Below are positions 29,282 to 38,400 of a stretch of 64,000 bases of DNA, piece after piece (the first letter of the stretch is position 1; each line of letters opens with the position of its first letter). Both the position numbers and the translations under genes were made by a program. The notes under the pieces were generated by a model. The model saw only the letters and a list, made by a program, of their open reading frames with translations, was not told where the DNA came from and did not search any database. This DNA comes from Gammaproteobacteria bacterium (GTDB lineage: Bacteria > Pseudomonadota > Gammaproteobacteria > Pseudomonadales > Azotimanducaceae), in contig JAPOWH010000007.1 of NCBI GenBank assembly GCA_026707735.1, forward strand, positions 264,251 through 328,250. The letters run 5' to 3'.

Positions 29282-29637
29282 GCTTCTATACCTCGGTCGA
29301 ATGGGACGACGAACACGCGGTCGGAAAGTTCGTCCTCATAGGTTTTTGTTTCGCGCCAAGTGAATTTTGCTTTCGTCCGGCCTTGACGTCCTGGTTGCCC
29401 CATTCTGCAGGGATGGAAAAAACACTTCATATCCGCATCCAAAACTGCATTGCATAAAGTACTCTTTGAATTATTGGCGACACTGTGCAAGGTCGTGCTA
29501 GAGATCAAGTGTGTGCGTTTGACTCAGTCAGGTGAGAATCAATCTTGCAGGGATCGTCCTAACTGACTGTTTTTGTACGAAATGCTCGAATCAGAAGACA
29601 CTCTAGCGACGCACTATAACGGAATCAAGGATCAAGA
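29282..29637. other. Divergent intergenic region
   Basis: About 355 bp between the divergent TonB receptor and a small membrane protein. No gene seen. It presumably holds promoters for both; none could be assigned with confidence. Confidence 0.4.
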
Positions 29638-30039
29638 ATGGCAAAGCAACTGGCCCGCATCGCGGGATACTACCTTATTGGTGTGGCTTTCGCGATTGGA
29701 GCACAATTCATCCTAGAAATGACCTATGAATCAGCACCGATCACGCCGCGGGAAGTCTGGTTTATATTGGATTGGTTTTCGTTGGTGGGATTTGCAATAT
29801 GCGTATACGCGAATTTTCGCTACAAGCAACAATCTCGCGGAAATCAGGACGTCACATGGGAGAGAATGGCCTCCAACACGGCTTTCTACATTTCTGTAGG
29901 CCTTGCTCTTGCGTTCCTCCATAATTTCGTCGGCAATCTCGCTGGCGGCAAAGATGATCTACTGTTTTGGAAATTCATCAATGCCGTTCAAGTGCCTTTG
30001 TTTCTCGCTACGGGATGGAGAATGTCTACGCAAGACTAA
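29638..30039 (+). CDS. Four-helix inner-membrane protein
   Basis: A 133-residue integral membrane protein of unknown function. AAGGA lies 6 nt before the ATG. Four hydrophobic segments lie at about residues 9-28, 40-60, 81-100 and 107-127 (YYLIGVAFAIGAQFIL, WFILDWFSLVGFAICVYANF, AFYISVGLALAFLHNFVG, FWKFINAVQVPLFLATGW). A loop rich in basic and polar residues lies between the second and third. It is transcribed away from the TonB receptor gene, with no clear partner downstream. Confidence 0.65.
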   Translation: MAKQLARIAGYYLIGVAFAIGAQFILEMTYESAPITPREVWFILDWFSLVGFAICVYANFRYKQQSRGNQDVTWERMASNTAFYISVGLALAFLHNFVGNLAGGKDDLLFWKFINAVQVPLFLATGWRMSTQD

Positions 30040-30265
30040 CCACGCTCCGAATTCAAGCGACTACGCGCTTACTCTTCGGCAGAGCTTTGTGGATCCCGCG
30101 AACAATCTGATTGAACGAATTTCACGCCGCTAGATATAGATCAACACACGATTGAATCCATGACAGAGGAAGCCATCGTTCGAGCGGCTTCGAATGCCTC
30201 GTGCTCGGTTCCAAAACGATGTGTCCAATCTCGAAAGCTAGTTTCTTGGTACTTTTCCCTTTCAA

Positions 30266-31420
30266 CTAGCTATCTCCGGCGTTTTTCGCCTCAAATTCCT
30301 TTAGCCAACGATCTTTTGTGCGCTCGCCGATGACCAAGCTATAAACTTCGAAAAACCTCATGTCTTGCTGGTCCTCCGGTATGAGTTCCAGCACATCGCG
30401 CAGTCGAGGAACAATATAGGCTGCGTCGTTGGGAGTGTACGTTTCGACCTCCGATGTGATTCGAAATGGAGAGGGGGTTACTCTTTCTGGGCTGACCGGG
30501 TCACCTGGCCATTCACACTTGAATCGCAAAAATCCGCACATTAGATCTTCAGCAAAAATAAGAACAAAATAAGAGATTTCCTCATTGTTGGAGTTCGCGT
30601 GCTCGATTGCGCGTTCAAGCGTATTCAGACAATGCTTGGCGAGTCTCAATTCATGCGACATTCGGATGCACAACAGTCGCAAGGAGTCCTCAACATTTTC
30701 CGAATCGACCAGCAATCCTGAAGGATTGATCTCTCTGACCACCATTTGGCGCCACTTTTTGGCCAATTCCGTCTCATCTTTGCGAAGATAGGCTACATAG
30801 CGCTTGCCACCCCAATCTACCTTTCTACTCTTTGTCTTTGCATGGTGGTAACCAAGCTCCAGAATTTTGTTGCGCTCGTCGACCAACGCAGCAATTTCTT
30901 CTGCGGTACGTTCGCCGTCCCCAAAAATCAGACGCTTCAAGTGGGAGGAAAGAAGAAAATTGTTTGAGTTGCATTCAGGGGCAAGACTGACCAAGATCCG
31001 AGCAATTCTCAAGAATCTCTCGCCGTTTCTTAGCCTAAACTCGCTTGCCACGGCGAGCATATTGATCGACACATCATTGGGATATTCTTCAAGCAGTTGC
31101 CTAGATGTGCTCAACATCTTGCTTGATTGAAACTCATCGTAGTGAACAAACCCAATTTCAAACAAGGCGTAGAGCAAGTCGAATCGCTGTTGTGCTGAAA
31201 GTGGCTTCGGTTGGCTTTCGATGTCAGCGACGAGTTTTTGGCAATCCTGTAGAGTTTCTTGAATGTTTGAGTTGTCACACTTGCGTTCGATTTCTTCGGA
31301 CGGAACAAAATCGCCCTCTCTATGACAATCTTCAAACATTTGGGCAAGTGTCGGAAGAGCCGATAGAACCACGACGGACAGAAGCAAGCTTTTGGGAAAA
31401 AGAAGATTGTTTGTTCTCAT
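30266..31420 (-). CDS. Secreted helical protein of unknown function
   Basis: About 384 residues. The ATG at 31420 begins a clear signal peptide (MRTNNLLFPKSLLLSVVVLS, cleavage near PTLAQ). A strong AGGAGG lies 13 nt upstream, which is rather far. The mature protein is mainly helical and contains several Cys residues, consistent with a periplasmic TPR-like repeat protein, but no diagnostic motif was recognised. The NERD-domain gene lies 63 bp upstream on the same strand and may be in the same operon. Confidence 0.65.
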   Translation of the reverse strand: MRTNNLLFPKSLLLSVVVLSALPTLAQMFEDCHREGDFVPSEEIERKCDNSNIQETLQDCQKLVADIESQPKPLSAQQRFDLLYALFEIGFVHYDEFQSSKMLSTSRQLLEEYPNDVSINMLAVASEFRLRNGERFLRIARILVSLAPECNSNNFLLSSHLKRLIFGDGERTAEEIAALVDERNKILELGYHHAKTKSRKVDWGGKRYVAYLRKDETELAKKWRQMVVREINPSGLLVDSENVEDSLRLLCIRMSHELRLAKHCLNTLERAIEHANSNNEEISYFVLIFAEDLMCGFLRFKCEWPGDPVSPERVTPSPFRITSEVETYTPNDAAYIVPRLRDVLELIPEDQQDMRFFEVYSLVIGERTKDRWLKEFEAKNAGDS

Positions 31421-31483
31421 TTGAATGGGAGCACCTCCTGGGTTTGGGGGCGGCAATTGCGCGATTTGAGCATCTAAGGTTAT

Positions 31484-32281
31484 TCAATCGGCGTCAAACG
31501 CCAAGTCAGCTGTCTTTTCCAAGACATCTTCAGGGAGTGTTCGTGGCTTCCTGCACTCTTGTTTCAGAGCTGCTTCCAATGTTGACGATGTGTATGCGTG
31601 TATTGTTTCACCTCCAGGCAGTGTGTAGGTCGGTTTCACTCTGGTCGCAGGATCAGCGATCACAAGACATCCAGTTACTTCTACTTCAGAGCCGACGTAC
31701 TTTCTGACAATGTCTGTGCACTTGACTATTCGCCGCATCACCTGCGGGAAGACCCTAGGGATTACTCTCCTATACTTCGTCTCAACAACCAACACTCGCT
31801 GAGGCGTAACAACTATGTGGTCAATATTGCCACCAGTAGTCGGTAGACGCACATCGTTTGCTATGAAACATCCAAATGCTTGAAGCATCGAGCGCTCTAT
31901 GACATCTGCGACTGTAGTCTCTCCGACCATGCCCTTAAGCAAGTTTCTCGCTGACCAATTCCGTCGAGGGAATGTCCACCAAACCGCAACGAGCAGCCCC
32001 ACACCGGCGAAATACAAGAGGAAGCTAGGAAATTCTCTGCTGAGGCCAAGCCACCCGACCACCATCAGATACAGAAGACAAGCGATGGCGAGTCCAACTA
32101 CTGCGCCGAGGATCAAGACCACATATAGGCCTTGGTCAATGAGCCTTTCACGCAAATATTGACCAGGTCTCCGCCGTGACTTCTCCTCAAGATCGACATC
32201 CAAGGGGTCAAATTGAGAATTGCGTCGAGGACTCACAACCGTGCTCCGTGTGTCCAGTGATCTCACAACAATATACGCCAT
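31484..32281 (-). CDS. NERD-domain membrane protein
   Basis: About 265 residues. Two adjacent membrane segments (LYVVLILGAVVGLAIACLLY and FPSFLLYFAGVGLLVAVWW) anchor a C-terminal NERD (nuclease-related) domain facing the cytoplasm. That domain carries GMVGETTVADVI, a GNIDHIVVTP motif and VLVVETKYR, matching the family's D-H-I-(hydrophobic)-(E-x-K) core, the presumed metal-binding site. NERD domains are related to restriction-type nucleases and occur with helicases, kinases or membrane segments; most are uncharacterised. The ATG at 32281 is preferred to an in-frame TTG at 32380, which abuts a terminator hairpin, but no strong ribosome binding site is seen for either. Confidence 0.75.
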   Translation of the reverse strand: MAYIVVRSLDTRSTVVSPRRNSQFDPLDVDLEEKSRRRPGQYLRERLIDQGLYVVLILGAVVGLAIACLLYLMVVGWLGLSREFPSFLLYFAGVGLLVAVWWTFPRRNWSARNLLKGMVGETTVADVIERSMLQAFGCFIANDVRLPTTGGNIDHIVVTPQRVLVVETKYRRVIPRVFPQVMRRIVKCTDIVRKYVGSEVEVTGCLVIADPATRVKPTYTLPGGETIHAYTSSTLEAALKQECRKPRTLPEDVLEKTADLAFDAD

Positions 32282-32386
32282 CACAAGCACGTCTTGTGGC
32301 AGTCTGCCCAAGTATAGAGAGTAGTTCAATAAGACTACTCCATACGGGAAATAGTCCTCCACTGGTCGCCAAAAGCGCAAAGAAAT

Positions 32387-32453
32387 GGCGTTGGATCCTC
32401 ACGAATCCAACGCCTTGTTGGTTGAGGCACCCGCCGGCAATGCCGGCAGGTGC
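32387..32453 (-). terminator. Two-hairpin 3' end of the second giant autotransporter
   Basis: Reading on the minus strand after the stop at 32471, the first hairpin (32427-32453) pairs gcacctgccggc with gccggcgggtgc around a 3-nt loop, with one mismatch. The second (32387-32414) is a perfect 10-bp stem, ggcgttggat with atccaacgcc, followed by atttctttg, a weak U-tract. The third autotransporter has the same two-hairpin layout. Confidence 0.7.
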
Positions 32454-32470
32454 TTATCGGTTAGTTTTGA

Positions 32471-35400
32471 CTAGAAGACTATCCTAGCGTCCAAGCCAAT
32501 CTGATTCTGCTTGGTTGATCCAATGTCAGCCTTGCCGAAGACAAACCTTGTCTCGATCGCAAAGGGACCTGGAACCAGATTCTTGAGCTCGGCGCCCAGT
32601 AGCGTTGTCTTGCCATTCAAGCTGCCAGAACGAACATCCACAAATGGCCTGAGCATGTAGCGATCGCCACCTACTCGGAATCCATATCCCAAGACGGTGT
32701 CAATGGACTTGCCATTGTCGTTTCGCAACACGTTTGCTTCGGGTACTACCGAACCAACGCCAATGGTCGCAGTTTCGTTCCAGACGAAGCTCTGGGTAGC
32801 CGATGTAGTCTGACCCCAACGCGGTTCAACGGACAGAGATAGTCCCGATCCATCGGCTGCAGGTCGGAAAGCAGCTACAACGCTGATGCCTTGCTCGCTG
32901 AAGTCCTCGCCGCCATGTGTAGCGGTTACGCGACCTCGAGCTTCGAAGCTGAACGCGTCTTGGGAGAATCGAATTCCACCAGCGACTTCAAGCCCCGTTC
33001 CGGTGACTCCGTCGCCGCCGTCATTCCGAACCGCCAGTTCGCCAAATGGAGTGAGAGAACCGCCGTTGCCCGGATCAACATCCAAGGATGCCTCGATTCC
33101 CGCACGCAGTCGATTCACACCCGCAGACAGTCCATCAATGGCTCCGTCGCCACTTGCCGTTTCGATATTGGCAAAGCCAACGTCTGCTCGAACCGCAAGA
33201 TTAAAGTTGCCGGCTTCACCAAAGTCGTGGCGCAGTCCGCCTAGTCCCAAAGTAAGCGACAAGTCGCTAGTTTGATTGGCGGCATTGACGACTGTGGATT
33301 CCGCTTCTCCAGAACCGCTACCAACCACACCCCAAACAGAAGTGTCGCCAGTTGTGGGTTCGTACCTTACATACGGGAGAATCGTCGTCAGCGATGTTTC
33401 CATCGTCTGCGTTGCGGATCCCCAGGTGTAATCGCTTTCGCCGGTGTTACTGGCGATGGCTACGCCGAACAGCCAGCAGACATGGGTCTGCAGATCCACT
33501 CCGAGGAACAACGAAGTTGCATCGCCTTCATAGCCTTCTCCTTCGAAGGTCTGAGTATCAAATCCACCCCAGACGGACCAGGAGTTTACTCCTCCGTTTC
33601 CATTGAGCGTGTGGGAGAAACTCCTAAAGTTCTGTGGATCGAGGAAGCTCGCGAGATTCGGCAATGAACCAGATCCCGTGGTGGATTGCTGCGGTGTGCG
33701 CATTCCACTTGTGCTGCTTGTCCAATCGATGCTGGAAACATCTCTATAGGTTGAACCTCCAGCAGACAGTGCAGTGTTGACGTTCGAAGGAACTTCGCCC
33801 GCTTTGAGGGGCAGGTATTGCGAGAACCGTCCGAAGGACAGACCGGAATTCGCCCGATCACCCTCGAGACGTGAACCAAACGCAGCGGAAACGGCGGAAA
33901 GAATGGCGCGCCCGTGATGCGCAAGGGCCATTTCAGCAACGGCTTTGAGCTCACTGTCGCTTACGTTCGCCGTGAACGACTGCGTCGCGCTGCGTCCCTT
34001 GGGGTCGGAAGCCGTAATGGTTATGCCACTCGAACCCCTCGTGAACGGAACGAGTGTCATATCTGACCCAGCGATCGAAGCTGTCGCTGCATTTCCCGAA
34101 GCCGAAACGGTATATGTCAATGCATCGCCATCATCGTCTTCGAAGTACTGAGCTATGCCCATCACAAGCGAGTCACCTCCAATTTGGAGCGCAACGTCAG
34201 CAATGGTCCCTACTGCTTCTGGAACGGTCTCTACGGTAACCTCAAAGGACCCCGACGCGCTGAGACCCATAGGATCGCTAGCGGTCACGGTTATGGAAGT
34301 TGTACCAGGAGCAAGTCCATCTACGGTCATGCTTTCGCCGGAAATACTAGCGGTAGCAATTGAGGCATCGTCAGAGGCCGTGCTATAGCTCAACGGATCA
34401 CCATCTGGATCCGTAAACACGCCAGCAATCGACACAGTCACGGGCTCGCCACGTGTGACGACCTGTGAGTCCAATGTGCCGACCATCATTGGAGCCGCAT
34501 TTATGACATTTACGTCAAACGTATCCGAAACAGACAAGCCAAACGGATCCGAGGCTGTGACTGTTACCTGAGTCATTCCACGCATTAACGCGGTGACCGT
34601 GACCATCATGCCCGATACGCTTGCCGTAGCAACCGTCTCGTCTGACGACATCACCGAGTACGACAACTCATCGCCATCAGGATCCATGAAGGTATCGTCT
34701 ATGGAAATCAATGCTGGTTCAACCACGGTCATTGTCTGATCGTCGATCTCGTTCATGACCATGGGTGCAGCGTTAATTACTTCAACCATAAACGTGTCGG
34801 TTACGGAGAGGCCGTGCCCATCATCCGCAGTCACCGTCACATGGGTAATTCCGCGCATCAATGCCGTTACTGTCACCATCGTTCCCGCAATGCTTGCTGT
34901 GGCAACCGTTTCGTCCGAGGACATAACCGTGTAGGACAGCTCGTCCCCATCCGGGTCCATGAATGTGTCCGCGATTGAGATCATCACCGGATCGACCACG
35001 GTCATCACTTGATCGTCGATTTCGTTCGCAACCATCGGAGCAGCGTTGATCACCTCAACCATGAAGGTGTCGGAAACGGAAAGGCCATCAGGGTCGGAAG
35101 CCGTGACAGTTACGTAGGCCATTCCACGCATCATTGCAGTGACCGTAAGATCTGTGTCCTCCAAGGATACAGTAGCAACCGACTCGTCCGACGACATAAC
35201 CGAGTACGACAAATCGTCCCCATCCGGATCCATGAACGTATCCGCAATCGAAATCATGACCGGGTCGACCACTGTCATGACTTGGTCGTCGATCTCTTGT
35301 GCAACCATCGGAGCAGCGTTGATTACTTCAACTTTGAAGATATCCGAAGAGGACAGTCCGCCCTCGTCCGTGGCCGTGACCGTTACATAAGCCATACCAC

Positions 35401-38400
35401 GCATCTGCGCTGTGACTGTAAGATCGGTACCGTACAGTTTTACTGTAGCTACATCCTCATCGGAAGACATGGCGGTGTACGTGAGTTCATCACCATCGGG
35501 GTCCTCGAAGGTGTCTGCGATGGAAATCGTAACCGGATCGACCACTGTCATGGTCTGGTCGGCGATTTCGTTTACAACCATCGAAGCGGCGTTCAAGACA
35601 TCCACGTCAAACGTATCTGACGCGGAGAGACCATCTGGGTCGGAAGCCGTCACTGTGACAGAAGTCATTCCACGCTTCACCGCCGTGACCGTGAGAATCG
35701 TGCCTTCAATTCCTACCGTTGCAACCAACTCGTCTGCTGACATTGCGGAATAAGTCAATTCATCGCCGTCAGGATCCATGAAGGTATTGGCAATGGAGAC
35801 CATTACCGGTTCCACGACAGTCATCGATTGGTCATCAATCTCGTTTACGAGCATTGGAGCCGCATTCATGACTGTAACTTCGAATGTCGTGTGAGCAGTA
35901 TTGTCGTAAGGATCTGTAGCAGTTACGGTAACAGTCGACATGCCTACCATCACGCCGGTGACAGTAAGACTTGTCCCTTCAACAGCCACAGTAGCGACAG
36001 TCTCGTCCGAAGACATTGCCGTAAGTACCAAATCCTCGTCCTCTGGATCTCCAAACACTCCTTCGAGAGAAACTACAACGGGTTCCACAACAGTAAGCGA
36101 GACATCATCCAATTCCATGGCAACGAAAGGAGAGTCACTCTCTACCGAAAGCTCGAAAAGCTCCTGAACGTAGAGATCACCTGGATCGGTAGCGGTAATG
36201 GCAATCGTTGCAGTGCCTATGGACAAACCGTTAATAATCAACACATAGTCGTCGGCATGGCCGTCAGCACCCACGTCACCGCTTGCCATCGAAAGTTCAA
36301 CTGTTGCAACTTCCTCGTTGAGCGACTCCGCCACCAACGTTAAGGGGTCGTCGTTCTCATCCGCGAAGACGCCCGCTAGCGAGATTTCCTTTGTTCGATT
36401 CACAAACATCTGCTGCGGGCCGATTGCGTTTGCAACAACAGGCGGATGGTTCGGAACCACAACGATTGTGAATTCATCTACTACCATCTGTGGACCATGC
36501 GGCTGGTCAGCAGGGAAGTCGTCAGTGGCTGTAACAGTTACTGTTGTCATGCCTGGTTCATTCGCGTAGATGCGAATCAGGTTTTCTCTCATGCGATAAA
36601 CAACGTCGGCTACACCTTCATCTTCATTTACGACCTCAACTTCAAGCGCATCGTGATCGTCCATAAAGACATCGGCAAGCATCACATCCATGCTTCGAAG
36701 TTCGATAATTTCCACATCTGGAATCGCGTTAGCAATCGTGGGCGGATCGTTTCTTGGATGTACCACGAGTTCAAACGACACCGTCGCTGTTTGGCGAGCG
36801 CTGTCCGTTGCGGTCATGGTGACCTCAACGGTTCCAGGCATGTGCAGGTGAATTACGATCCACGGTCCACCCATTTCGTCGTACTTGATGGCTGTGGTAG
36901 CTACATCGGGATTCGACGTCGTTATGTCATACGTGAGTTCATCTCCCTCATCCGTGAACGACATCGTTGCATCTATGGGATCGTATACCTTGCCAATGTA
37001 CTGCTGCTGATGCCCAATGGCGTCGTTGTCTGCCATTGGGGAGTAATTGCGGACAACTTGGATCTCAAACGTGTCGGAAACAGACTGACCATTCTGGTCA
37101 GTTGCCGTGACTGTTACATCTGTGAGTCCCTTGGTATCCCCATATACACGCAATTCATTCCCCGTGCCTCTTAGCGCTGGAGTAGCGATAGTTGAATCGG
37201 CAACACTGACCGCGTAGGTCAGGTGTTCGTCATAGGTTGCGTCGCCGTCGTCGAAGAAGTAATCCAAGTGCAGATCGTCCATCATGCGACCACCTTCCTG
37301 AGCGGTCTGATCAGCAATTCCGTCTCCGGCAACCATAGGAGGCATATTGTGTTCGACGGTTACGAGGAAAGTTTTGAATACTGACAGTCCTTCGCGATCG
37401 CTTGCCGTTATCCGTACTCGAGAGGGTCCGCTGCCAACGTTTCTGCCCTTGATGCAAATTTCATTGCCTGATCCAACGTTAACCTCGGCATCGCCTGGGC
37501 GCGTCGAACTTACGTCGATCAACAGACCAGCTTGTTGGTCTCGATGATCAGGATCCATGAAGTGATCATCAGCGTCGATGGGACACAGTGTGAGACCCAC
37601 CAAGATTCGCTGATCAGGAATGTCGTCGTCGGTCTTGGTCGGAGCTTCGTTCCTGTCGGTCAAGTCGACGCGGACATCGATGGAATCCGATCCACCATAC
37701 TTGTCCTCAACCGTTACTGTAAAGTCATACGATGTGATTTTCCCTTCAAAGTCCAGACCGTTTTTTGCAACGGAGACTTGCACGCCGTGAGTGACTTCTT
37801 CGTCATCCGCATCGCTTGTTCTGACAACAGCCGCTCCGAACATGTCCGTACCACTGACGCTTGCAGTGATTGCATCACCGTCGTCCACGTCGCCCACTGC
37901 CAACGGACCACCAACTGCTGTGCCGGGTCTACTATTCTCAGCAACTCTATACGAAGCAGCAGTCAGTCCATCTGTGAAAGATGGAGCATTGTTGCGGTCC
38001 TTGACCGTCGCATTGATGGTGCTATAGGCGGTACGGCCAGTGGAGTCTGTTACCGATACCTCGATCTCAACATCAACAACATCGAGCTTGTCGGCCGCTC
38101 CCATTTCGTTCTGAGTTGGCGTAATCGTCAATACACCATCAGACTCAGTGATTGAGAGTGCTCCCTGACAACCACCTATGCAGTTTGCGCCATAGCCATC
38201 AATGTCGTCGCGTCCGTCGCCGTCTCTGGCGTTTTGCCAAATGTTGACATTCTGCGAATAGTCGCCGACCACCATGTAGACATGGTCAAAATCGTCTGCG
38301 AAATACGGTGCCTCTTCCACGTCCTCAATTTGAACCTGGAATGACACTCGGTCGGTCTCGCCAGAAAGGTCCGTTGCACACAAGTTGATTGTGTATACGC

